From an uncultured Alphaproteobacteria bacterium (GTDB lineage Bacteria > Pseudomonadota > Alphaproteobacteria > Micropepsales > Micropepsaceae), in NCBI GenBank assembly GCA_937942205.1, contig CALDFO010000334.1:1-7272 (forward strand): 7,272 bases of DNA, given 5' to 3'. The notes beneath the pieces are model-generated. The model saw only the letters and a program-made list of their open reading frames with translations, was not told the origin of the DNA and did not search any database. Shown here piece after piece: positions 1 through 5,404 of the stretch (the first letter of the stretch is position 1; each line of letters starts with the position of its first letter). A program made the translations under genes and the position numbers.

Positions 1-964
1 ACAGGCCCACCGTGTACATATGATGCGCCCAGACCAGGAAGCCGATGAAGCCGATGGCGACCATGGCATAGGCCATGCCCAGATAGCCGAAGATCGGCCG
101 CTTGGAGAAGGTTCCGATGATGTGGCTGATCATGCCGAAGCCCGGCAGGATCAGGATGTACACCTCGGGATGGCCGAAGAACCAGAACAGGTGCTGGTAC
201 AGGATCGGGTCGCCGCCGCCCGACGGATTGAAGAAGGACGTGCCGAAATGGCGGTCCGTCAGCAGCATGGTGATGGCGCCCGCCAGAACCGGCAGCGACA
301 GCAGCAGCAGGAACACCGTCACCAGCATCGACCATACGAACAGCGGCATCTTGTGCAGGGTCATGCCCGGCGCGCGCATGTTGAAGATGGTGGTGATGAA
401 GTTGATGGCGCCCAGGATCGAGGACGCGCCCGCCAGGTGGATGGAGAAGATCGCCAGATCCATCGCCGGGCCGGGCGAGCCATAGGTCGAGAGTGGCGCA
501 TAGACGGTCCAGCCGCCGCCGACGCCGGTGCCGCCGGAATCGCCTTCCACGAACATGCTGAGAATCAGAAGCGCGAAGCTGACGGGCAGCAGCCAGAAGG
601 AAATGTTGTTCATGCGCGGGAAGGCCATGTCCGGCGCCCCGATCAGCAGCGGCACCAGATAATTTCCGAATCCGCCGATCATCGCCGGCATGATGACGAA
701 GAAGATCATGATCAGGCCGTGACCGGTCACGAAGACGTTGAAGAGATGGGGGTCGTGAAAAATCTGCAGGCCCGGATACATCAGTTCGGCGCGCATCATC
801 ATCGAGAAGCCGCCGCCGATGATCCCCGCGAAGATGGAAAAGGCCAAGTACATCATGCCGATGTCCTTGTGATTGGTCGAATACAGATAGCGCCGCCAGC
901 CGGTGGGATGGTGGCTTTCGGGGTGACGGGGCGTTTCGGCGCGCGCGTCGAATGTCGTTGTCAT
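1..964 (-). CDS. ctaD: Cytochrome c oxidase subunit I (aa3-type), N-terminal part, cut by window edge
   Basis: Catalytic subunit of the inner-membrane haem-copper oxidase that reduces O2 to water with electrons from cytochrome c and pumps protons. The 321 codons present include the haem a ligand His82 (TGHGLIM), the D-channel residues Asp112 (GAPDMAF) and Asn119 (MNNISFW), and the active-site run GHPEVY with the CuB ligand His265, Glu267 and the Tyr269 that cross-links to it. The other two CuB ligands, His314-His315 (WAHHMYT), sit just before the edge. Spacing matches the Paracoccus enzyme with an offset of 11-12 residues. The K-channel and the C-terminal helices lie outside. The start is the ATG at 964-962, with AAAGGA on the minus strand about 9 bases upstream. 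The usual upstream partner ctaC is absent; the next gene upstream is divergent and unrelated, so ctaD is first in its transcript. All key residues are intact, so this is a functional A-type oxidase rather than a NO reductase. Confidence 0.97.
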   Translation of the reverse strand, partial: MTTTFDARAETPRHPESHHPTGWRRYLYSTNHKDIGMMYLAFSIFAGIIGGGFSMMMRAELMYPGLQIFHDPHLFNVFVTGHGLIMIFFVIMPAMIGGFGNYLVPLLIGAPDMAFPRMNNISFWLLPVSFALLILSMFVEGDSGGTGVGGGWTVYAPLSTYGSPGPAMDLAIFSIHLAGASSILGAINFITTIFNMRAPGMTLHKMPLFVWSMLVTVFLLLLSLPVLAGAITMLLTDRHFGTSFFNPSGGGDPILYQHLFWFFGHPEVYILILPGFGMISHIIGTFSKRPIFGYLGMAYAMVAIGFIGFLVWAHHMYTVGL

Positions 965-1268
965 GGCGCTGGTCCTTTCGCGGCGCGTCATCTGACACCC
1001 GTTCCGTGCTCGCGCGCGATGGGAAAAAACAGCGCAGTACGCATTTCTTCAAATGCAAACCGGTTCAAATAACATCACCAAAATCGCTGGCAATTTATCG
1101 CGGTCCGAATGCGCGCATGACGGTTGCGCGCGGCATATCGCGGGAGGTAGGAACAGGGCGATGCCGCGTGGCGCTCGTAATCCTTGACGTTGTCGCGCGC
1201 GGTGACTGGCCGCCGGATCGTGATGGCCAGCCGCCGCCGGAAAGGATGCGGGCGCGAGGGAGCTTGTG
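965..1268. other. Intergenic region between divergent ctaD and the 136-aa protein gene
   Basis: About 300 bases without a convincing gene. The ctaD-proximal part (about 1020-1100) is AT-richer than its surroundings and should hold the ctaD promoter, but no clean -35/-10 pair stands out. It contains a perfect inverted repeat at 1041-1056 and an AACCGGTT palindrome at 1058-1065. The remainder (1100-1265) is GC-rich, with CTGGCC at 1206-1211 and its complement GGCCAG at 1225-1230 forming a weak hairpin. A purine-rich ribosome site for the rightward gene lies at 1256-1262. Confidence 0.6.
1041..1056. promoter_or_regulatory. Inverted repeat upstream of ctaD, candidate operator
   Basis: GCATTT (1041-1046) and AAATGC (1051-1056) are perfect inverted arms separated by CTTC. 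The site is 77-92 bases upstream of the ctaD start, in the AT-richer part of the gap, where a regulator of ctaD would bind. The arms match the inner bases of the enterobacterial NsrR half-site (TGCATTT), but the spacing is 4 rather than 1, so an NsrR assignment is not supported. It is not an FNR-type TTGAT-N4-ATCAA site. The regulator is unknown, and a chance repeat of this size is possible. Confidence 0.35.
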
Positions 1269-1679
1269 ATGCCTCTTCCAGCCCATTCGCAGTCCGGCCT
1301 GTCCAGTTTCGAGGGATTTCTGTTCGCCGATATCGGGGTGCAGCCGAACGGCTTGCCGCTGACCATCCTGACGCTGCTGGCGCGCGGGGGGCTTGATCCC
1401 TGGGCCGAGGCCGAGCGGCTGTCCCGCATGTCGCGCCCGGCGGCGGTCTCCTGCATGATCGCGGAGATCAACCGCGCCCCGGCCTGTTATCGCAACCGGG
1501 GCGATGTGGGAGAACTGGCGAAAAGCCTGGTGGCCCGCCTGCCGGCGCCCGCGCCCAAGGCGCCGATGGATGTCTGGATGGGCGGCAGCGGCTTTGAGGG
1601 CCTGCCGGTGCTGGCGCTGATGACGATGATGTTCGCCATCATGACCATCGCCTTGCTGGCGGTTCTTCTGGACGGGTGA
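1269..1679 (+). CDS. Uncharacterised 136-aa protein with C-terminal membrane anchor
   Basis: The frame has strongly G/C-biased third positions, so it is very probably real. The start is chosen at the ATG at 1269, because GAGGGAG at 1256-1262 is 6 bases upstream; the GTG directly before it is less likely. The first 110 residues are soluble, with a conserved-looking block FLFADIGVQPNGLPLTIL followed by ARGGLDPWAEAERLSRM and two cysteines (VSC, PAC). A proline/alanine linker leads to one hydrophobic helix at about residues 114-134. With no signal peptide, it should be a C-terminally anchored protein with its bulk in the cytoplasm. The block resembles short hypothetical proteins of alphaproteobacteria as I remember them, roughly 'F-A-IG-NG-LS-L--LARLD-DPW-EA--LA', with no assigned function. 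It stands alone, divergent from ctaD and convergent with the haemoglobin unit, and ends at a terminator. I cannot assign a role. Confidence 0.8.
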   Translation: MPLPAHSQSGLSSFEGFLFADIGVQPNGLPLTILTLLARGGLDPWAEAERLSRMSRPAAVSCMIAEINRAPACYRNRGDVGELAKSLVARLPAPAPKAPMDVWMGGSGFEGLPVLALMTMMFAIMTIALLAVLLDG

Positions 1680-1701
1680 GGCGCAACGCGGCGCCGGAAT
1701 G

Positions 1702-1727
1702 AAAAAGGGGGCACAAGGCCCCCGTTC
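1702..1727. terminator. Hairpin terminator between convergent genes
   Basis: GGGGGC (1707-1712) pairs with GCCCCC (1718-1723) around a 5-base loop. Read on the minus strand the stem is followed directly by five T residues (complement of 1702-1706), a textbook intrinsic terminator for the haemoglobin/membrane-protein unit ending at 1747. Read on the plus strand it is followed by GTTCTTTC, a weaker T-rich run, so it may also stop transcripts of the 136-aa protein gene. Confidence 0.85.
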
Positions 1728-1746
1728 TTTCAATGCGCGATGGAAC

Positions 1747-2196
1747 TTATTGCACGGCGCGGGCGCTGCGGATGGCGATGCCGATGACGGTGCCGCCGAT
1801 CGTCAGCAGGACCGGCACCAGGATCACCTGCAGCAGGGCTTCATAGCCCTGCATCGTGCCGGTGCGGGTCTGGAACGGCTCCCGCAGGAATCGCCAGATG
1901 GATCGGTCGGACGTGCGCTTGCCCGGATAGATGCGGCTCATCTCATAGGGCACGCCGAAGAACATGACGGCATAGACGGTGCCGATGACGACCTGGAAAA
2001 GGGCGTTGGAGCTCACCCAGAAGGTGGCCCAGAACACCGCCAGGAAACAGGCCCAACAGCCCAAGGCGATCCGGTAGACATGCGGGTGCATCATGGCTTC
2101 GACGGGAGGGATGGCGACCACCGTCGGGCGTGGCGGCGGCGGCGGGGCGGGCTCATGCGCTTCGGGTATCTGGCGTTGTGCGGCGTGTGCGCTCAT
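1747..2196 (-). CDS. Uncharacterised three-helix membrane protein coupled to truncated haemoglobin
   Basis: 149 residues. Residues 1-35 are a soluble, proline-rich leader (five consecutive prolines at 18-22). Hydrophobic helices follow at about 43-62 and 66-83, then a polar, basic segment 84-116 (EMSRIYPGKRTSDRS and RFLREPFQTRTGT), then a third helix at about 119-142. No cofactor motif, catalytic signature or conserved His pair typical of a haem or copper site is evident, and I do not recognise the family. The ATG overlaps the TGA of the haemoglobin gene as ATGA, and the Shine-Dalgarno sequence GGAAGGAG lies inside the end of that gene, so the two are translationally coupled and should be made together. 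This placement suggests the protein works with the haemoglobin in NO handling, perhaps as a membrane partner. That is inference from context only. A terminator follows its stop. Confidence 0.85.
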   Translation of the reverse strand: MSAHAAQRQIPEAHEPAPPPPPRPTVVAIPPVEAMMHPHVYRIALGCWACFLAVFWATFWVSSNALFQVVIGTVYAVMFFGVPYEMSRIYPGKRTSDRSIWRFLREPFQTRTGTMQGYEALLQVILVPVLLTIGGTVIGIAIRSARAVQ

Positions 2197-2666
2197 GACC
2201 TTTCTCCTTCCGGCTGTTGCGACTGCTGGGATTCGGCGGGGTGTTGCCCGGGATTCTGCGCGCCCGGCGAGGCGCCCGAGCGGTAGAACATGCCCAGTTG
2301 CAGGCTGCGGGCGATATTCTCGGCCTTGCCGACGAACAGCGCGGCGGCATGGGGATCGCAGAGGTCGTTGGCGGTCGCGCGGAACAGGGTGAGCCAGCGT
2401 TCGAAATGTTCCGGCCGGACCATCTTCAGCCGCATATGGGCGATCATCGGATTGCCCTTGTAGCGGCCGGTCAGCAGCATGACCGACGACCAGAAATCGC
2501 ACATCTTGGCGAGATGCTCGTCCCAGTCGTCGATGACGCGGTTGAAGATGGGGCCAAGCTGGGCGTCGTCGCGCACCCTGGCATAGAAGCCATGCACCAG
2601 ATCCTTGATGATCGTTTCATCGATCATCGGGGAAACCGGCTGGCGGCGGGGACGCTCGAGAGTCAT
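2193..2666 (-). CDS. Group III truncated haemoglobin (trHb3)
   Basis: A small cytoplasmic haem protein of the 2-on-2 globin fold. Family members bind O2 and NO and are linked to nitrosative-stress defence (Campylobacter Ctb is the best studied). With the start at 2666 the product is 157 residues. Aligned by eye to Ctb, the expected haem-pocket residues are present: Tyr28 (B10, in GFYARV), His51 (E7, in WDEHLAK), the proximal His77 (F8, in MIAHMRL) and Trp91 (G8, in FERWLTLF). The globin domain ends near LGMFYR; about 27 residues of Gln/Ser/Pro/Glu-rich tail follow, and its codons carry the ribosome site of the next gene. The start is uncertain: ATGs at 2687, 2666 and 2627 are all in frame and none has a strong ribosome site; 2666 gives a family-like N-terminus. 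It is divergent from nsrR across about 100 bases holding a candidate NsrR site. Confidence 0.93.
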   Translation of the reverse strand: MTLERPRRQPVSPMIDETIIKDLVHGFYARVRDDAQLGPIFNRVIDDWDEHLAKMCDFWSSVMLLTGRYKGNPMIAHMRLKMVRPEHFERWLTLFRATANDLCDPHAAALFVGKAENIARSLQLGMFYRSGASPGAQNPGQHPAESQQSQQPEGERS

Positions 2667-2726
2667 GGGCACACCGATCCGGCGCATTGGGCGCCTGCCG
2701 CAAAGATCTATTGCGGCGCCGGGCGT

Positions 2727-2751
2727 AAAGCAATATATTCGGTACATCTTT
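2727..2751. promoter_or_regulatory. Candidate NsrR operator in divergent promoter region
   Basis: The 23-bp core at 2728-2750 has the 11-1-11 layout known for NsrR sites: left half AAGCAATATAT, one spacer base (2739), right half CGGTACATCTT. Compared by eye with the enterobacterial half-site AAGATGCATTT and its complement, each half matches at 7 of 11 positions, and the right half keeps the outer CATCTT block. The halves are imperfect inverted repeats of one another: the outer AAG/CTT, flanked by A/T, and an inner TA/TA. It lies 20 bases before the nsrR start and about 60 before the haemoglobin start, so one bound dimer could control both directions. The AT-rich ATATATT stretch may overlap a -10 element. 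Its position next to nsrR is the strongest argument; sequence alone is not decisive. Confidence 0.55.
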
Positions 2752-2770
2752 AAGCGGGGTAAATCGCCGC

Positions 2771-3205
2771 ATGCGCCTGACCTTCTATTCCGACTACAGC
2801 CTGCGCCTTCTGATGTATGTGGCGGTGCGGCATGGCGAGCTGGTGACGATCCAGGAGGTCGCCGACGCCTACGGCATTTCCAAGAACCATTTGATGAAAG
2901 TGGCGTTTCAGCTGGGCCGCAAGGGCTATCTGGAAACGGTGCGCGGCCGGGGCGGCGGTCTGCGGCTGGCGCGCCCGCCGGAGAAGATCGGGCTGGGCGA
3001 TGTGTTGCGGGCGACCGAGGAAGACTTCACGATGGTGGAGTGTTTCGATCCCAAGTCCAACACATGCGCGATCTCGGGGCCCTGCCGGCTGCGCGGGGTA
3101 TTGTCCAAGGCGTTACAGGCGTATTTCGCGGTCCTGGACGAATACACCCTGGCCGACCTTGCGGGGCAAAATCCCGTCCTGGAGCGCGTGCTCTTGCGTG
3201 CATGA
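2771..3205 (+). CDS. nsrR: Rrf2-family nitric-oxide-sensing repressor NsrR
   Basis: 144 residues, the usual length for NsrR. These cytoplasmic dimers carry an Fe-S cluster that reacts with NO, which releases repression of NO-detoxification genes. The N-terminal winged helix-turn-helix opens with MRLTFYSDYSLR, and the recognition region is IQEVADAYGISKNHLMKV; a glycine-rich wing (RGRGGG, about 58-63) follows. The cluster-binding loop contains Cys91, Cys99 and Cys105 (C-X7-C-X5-C). Asp8, equivalent to the fourth cluster ligand in Streptomyces coelicolor NsrR, is present. The alternatives IscR and RirA are less likely, given the SDYSLR N-terminus, the cysteine spacing, and the nnrS and haemoglobin neighbours. 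The ribosome site is weak (GGGG at 2756-2759). The next gene begins 7 bases after its stop, so nsrR heads an operon and probably represses itself and the divergent haemoglobin unit. Confidence 0.93.
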   Translation: MRLTFYSDYSLRLLMYVAVRHGELVTIQEVADAYGISKNHLMKVAFQLGRKGYLETVRGRGGGLRLARPPEKIGLGDVLRATEEDFTMVECFDPKSNTCAISGPCRLRGVLSKALQAYFAVLDEYTLADLAGQNPVLERVLLRA

Positions 3206-3212
3206 GGCCGGC

Positions 3213-3638
3213 ATGACCATCCAGACCAAACGCATCTATGAACCCGCCGACGCCAAGGACGGCCTGCGCATCCTGGTGGACCGGGTCTGGCCGCGCGGCA
3301 TCAGCCGCGCCGACGCCCGGATCGCCGCCTGGGAAAAGGATGTCGCGCCCACCACGGCGCTGCGAAAGTGGTTCGGCCACAAGCCTGAGCGGTGGGCGGA
3401 ATTCCGCACCCGCTACGCCGCGGAACTGAAGCGCAATCCGGCGGTGGACGCCCTGCGCAAACTGGTCCGGGGAAAAACCGTTACGCTGCTCTATGGCGCG
3501 CGCGACCAGGAGCACAATCAGGCCCTGGTGCTGGCGGCATTCTTGCGCCCGTCCCGGCGGCCGGTAAAGGCGGCATCCGGCACGGTGGCGTCCGGCAGGG
3601 CCAAGACCGGCAAGACCAGGAAAAGTGCGCGCGCATGA
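3213..3638 (+). CDS. DUF488 family protein (YeaO-like)
   Basis: 141 residues. Diagnostic DUF488 blocks are present: KRIYEPADAKDGLRILVDRVWPRG split around residues 7-29, WEKDVAPTTALRKWFGHKPERW at 40-61 and LLYGARDQEHNQA at 92-104. The biochemical function of the family is not established. No signal peptide or membrane helix is present, so it is predicted cytoplasmic. After the domain ends near residue 112 there is a tail of about 29 residues rich in Lys, Arg, Ser and Ala, longer and more basic than the core requires; it might bind nucleic acid, but nothing proves this. The start ATG lies 7 bases after the nsrR stop, with GAGG at 3204-3207 as ribosome site overlapping that stop. It is therefore the second gene of the nsrR operon, with nnrS 40 bases downstream, which suggests induction by NO. 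Confidence 0.88.
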   Translation: MTIQTKRIYEPADAKDGLRILVDRVWPRGISRADARIAAWEKDVAPTTALRKWFGHKPERWAEFRTRYAAELKRNPAVDALRKLVRGKTVTLLYGARDQEHNQALVLAAFLRPSRRPVKAASGTVASGRAKTGKTRKSARA

Positions 3639-3678
3639 AGGGCGGCAGGAACATGGAGGCGGCAGAGAAAGGTTCATC

Positions 3679-4863
3679 ATGAGCAGCGCGACTGTTGAGG
3701 CTCCAGGCCATCCGCCCGCCTGGCTGACCGCCGGGTTCCGGCCCTTTTTCCTGGCCGCCGCTTTGTGGGCCGCGGCCGCGATCGGCCTCTGGCTGATGAT
3801 GCTGGAGCATGGCTGGGCATTGCCCAGCCGGTTCGATCCCCTGGCTTGGCATATCCATGAGATGCTGTTCGGATTCGTCATGGCGGCGGTGGGCGGCTTC
3901 CTGCTGACCGCCGTGCCGAACTGGACGGGGCGTCCGTTCGTGCAGGGCCTGCCGCTGGCGATATTGGTCGGGTTATGGCTGCTGGGCCGCATCGCCTGCC
4001 TGGTATCGGCGCTGGGGCCGTTGTGGCCGTCGATCGCGGCGGATCTGTTGTTTCCGCTGGCGGTGATGGGCGTCAGCGTCCGTGAACTCATCGCCGCGGG
4101 CAAGCCCCGCAATCTCATGCTGATGGTGCCGATGGGGGTGCTGACCGCCGCCAATCTGCTGATGCATCTGGAGGCGGCGGGCCGGGCGATTCCACCGGGC
4201 CTGGGATGGCGGCTGGGTTTCGCCGCCATTCTGGTGCTGGTGTCGATCATCGGCGGGCGCATCATTCCCATCTTCACCCGCAACTGGCTGGCCAAGCAGG
4301 GCAAGTTCGGTCTTCCCACCCCGAATGGCCTGGCCGACCGGGCCGGGTTGATCACCCTGCATATTGCCTTGCTTGTCTGGGCTTTCCTGCCGGCCAGTCC
4401 GCCGGTCGGCTGGCTGCTGCTGCTGGCCGCCGCCGCCAATGTCTGGCGGCTGGGGCGGTGGCGCGGCCTTGCCGTCCGCGAAGAGCCGCTGCTTCTGATT
4501 CTCCATGTCGCATATGGCTGGCTGATCGTCGGCAGCGCGCTGCTGGGGCTGACCACCCTGGGCTTGGCGATTCCGCAAAGCGCCGCCATCCATGCGCTGA
4601 CGGTGGGGGCGATGGGCACCATGATCCTGGCGGTGATGACGCGCGCCACCCGTGGCCATACCGGCCGGCCGCTGGTGGCGGACCGCACAACCGTGCTGAT
4701 CTATGGCCTGGTGTCGGCCGCGGCGCTCACCCGCATCGCGGCCTCGTTCCTGGACGCCTGGACCATGCCGCTCTTGTCGGCGTCCGGGCTTTTCTGGATA
4801 TTGGCGTTTCTGATCTTCGCGCTGGCCTATGGGCGCGCCTTGCTCACCCCGCGCGTGGCCTAG
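3679..4863 (+). CDS. nnrS: NnrS family haem/copper membrane protein
   Basis: A polytopic inner-membrane protein of a family that protects cells against nitrosative stress; Rhodobacter NnrS contains haem and copper. The 394-residue product is the usual length and almost entirely hydrophobic helices, consistent with the family's roughly 12 membrane spans. Family signatures are FRPFFLAAALWA (about 20-31), WHIHEMLFGF (57-66), AVPNWTGRP (78-86) and GGRIIPIFTRN (192-202). His58 and His60 in the second signature are candidate metal ligands. A later block, HALTVGAMGTMILAVMTRAT, is also typical. The start is the ATG at 3679, because AAAGG at 3668-3672 is 6 bases upstream; the frame stays open back to 3625, but that stretch overlaps the end of the DUF488 gene and is charged rather than membrane-like. 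It is the third gene of the nsrR operon. Confidence 0.95.
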   Translation: MSSATVEAPGHPPAWLTAGFRPFFLAAALWAAAAIGLWLMMLEHGWALPSRFDPLAWHIHEMLFGFVMAAVGGFLLTAVPNWTGRPFVQGLPLAILVGLWLLGRIACLVSALGPLWPSIAADLLFPLAVMGVSVRELIAAGKPRNLMLMVPMGVLTAANLLMHLEAAGRAIPPGLGWRLGFAAILVLVSIIGGRIIPIFTRNWLAKQGKFGLPTPNGLADRAGLITLHIALLVWAFLPASPPVGWLLLLAAAANVWRLGRWRGLAVREEPLLLILHVAYGWLIVGSALLGLTTLGLAIPQSAAIHALTVGAMGTMILAVMTRATRGHTGRPLVADRTTVLIYGLVSAAALTRIAASFLDAWTMPLLSASGLFWILAFLIFALAYGRALLTPRVA

Positions 4864-4897
4864 AACCGGCGGGCTGTCGCAAGAGGAATTTCGCAAA

Positions 4898-4919
4898 AGG
4901 GATTCTCAAGAGGGATTCT
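4898..4919 (+). repeat. Tandem direct repeat carrying a duplicated ribosome-binding site
   Basis: The 9-base word AGGGATTCT occurs at 4898-4906 and again at 4911-4919, each preceded by AA and purines. The second copy, as AAGAGGG at 4908-4914, is the ribosome site of the CPGC protein starting at 4920. A third purine-rich run, AAGAGGAATT, lies at 4881-4890. The pattern looks like local duplication of a Shine-Dalgarno segment in the 56-base gap after nnrS. Only the last copy has correct spacing to a start codon. Confidence 0.6.
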
Positions 4920-5381
4920 ATGGACACACCGCAGGCCGCCCCGGAAATCGCCGTCAGCCGCTGGTTCAATTCCGACCCGCTGACGCTGGCGGGCCTGCGC
5001 GGGCGGCCGGTGCTGCTTCATGCCTTCCAGATGTTGTGCCCCGGCTGTGTCGCCCACGGCACGCCGCAGGCGGAGAAGGCGCACCGCATGTTCCAGCAAA
5101 CCGACCTCATGGTGATCGGGCTGCACACGGTGTTCGAACATCATGCGGCCATGACTCCCGCGGCGCTGGAGGCCTTTATCCATGAGTACCGGCTGACCAT
5201 GGCCATCGGCGTTGACGAGGCCGGCAGCGGCGGCGGGATGCCCGTGACCATGACCCGCTATGGAATGCGGGGAACCCCCAGCGCGGTCCTGATCGGCCGG
5301 GACGGCACGATCCTGCATCACGGCTTCGGCAAGGAGGACGACATGGCGCTGGGCGCGCGCATTGCCCAGGCGCTGGGTTAG
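4920..5381 (+). CDS. Thioredoxin-fold redox protein with CPGC active site
   Basis: 153 residues. The thioredoxin fold is seen as a beta strand RPVLLHAFQMLCPGCVAHG with the redox motif Cys40-Pro-Gly-Cys43, a second strand and block DLMVIGLHTVFEHHAAM (62-78), the cis-proline element Gly118-Thr119-Pro120 (MRGTPSAVLI) and a final strand GTILHHGFG. This places it with TlpA/redoxin-like proteins rather than classical thioredoxin, which has CGPC. There is no signal peptide or membrane helix, so unlike TlpA it should be cytoplasmic. The exact substrate (disulfide, peroxide or S-nitrosothiol) cannot be read from the sequence. The start ATG at 4920 has AAGAGGG 5 bases upstream. It follows nnrS by 56 bases on the same strand and is the last gene of the nsrR operon, so a role in thiol repair under NO stress is a reasonable inference. 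Confidence 0.88.
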   Translation: MDTPQAAPEIAVSRWFNSDPLTLAGLRGRPVLLHAFQMLCPGCVAHGTPQAEKAHRMFQQTDLMVIGLHTVFEHHAAMTPAALEAFIHEYRLTMAIGVDEAGSGGGMPVTMTRYGMRGTPSAVLIGRDGTILHHGFGKEDDMALGARIAQALG

Positions 5382-5383
5382 CG

Positions 5384-5404
5384 GCGTGCGGGCTGCCCGC
5401 GCGC
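5384..5404. terminator. GC hairpin between convergent CPGC-protein and lysR genes
   Basis: GCGTGCGGG (5384-5392) pairs over nine positions, one of them a G-T wobble, with CCCGCGCGC (5396-5404) around the loop CTG. It begins three bases after the stop of the CPGC gene and touches the stop of the convergent lysR. Neither strand has a T-run after the stem, so it is not a classical intrinsic terminator; it may act with Rho, protect 3' ends, or simply separate the two transcripts. Confidence 0.5.

Noticed and set aside
1041..1056. Inverted repeat as a second NsrR or an FNR/NnrR site
   Set aside because: Spacing of 4 does not fit the 11-1-11 NsrR layout and the arms lack TTGAT/ATCAA, so neither assignment holds; kept only as an unassigned repeat.
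20..1072. 350-codon plus-strand frame opposite ctaD
   Set aside because: His/Arg/Asp/Gln-rich low-complexity translation typical of an antisense frame; ctaD on the minus strand has every catalytic residue.
1161..1187. Eight-codon open frame (MPRGARNP) with purines upstream
   Set aside because: Too short to support, ribosome-site spacing is poor, and no downstream gene is coupled closely enough to suggest a leader peptide.
1206..1230. Hairpin CTGGCC/GGCCAG in the gap before the 136-aa gene
   Set aside because: Six-base arms with a 13-base loop are expected by chance in GC-rich DNA; noted only within the gap description.
1095..1733. 212-codon minus-strand frame across the gap and the 136-aa gene
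   Set aside because: Its start lies in the region of the terminator, its composition is His/Arg/Gln-rich, and it opposes the better-coded plus-strand gene.
3027..4688. Long open frame on the minus strand (553 codons) opposite nsrR, DUF488 and nnrS
   Set aside because: A shadow of GC-rich genes on the other strand: Arg/Pro/Ala/Ser-rich, no domain recognised, and it overlaps three well-supported genes.
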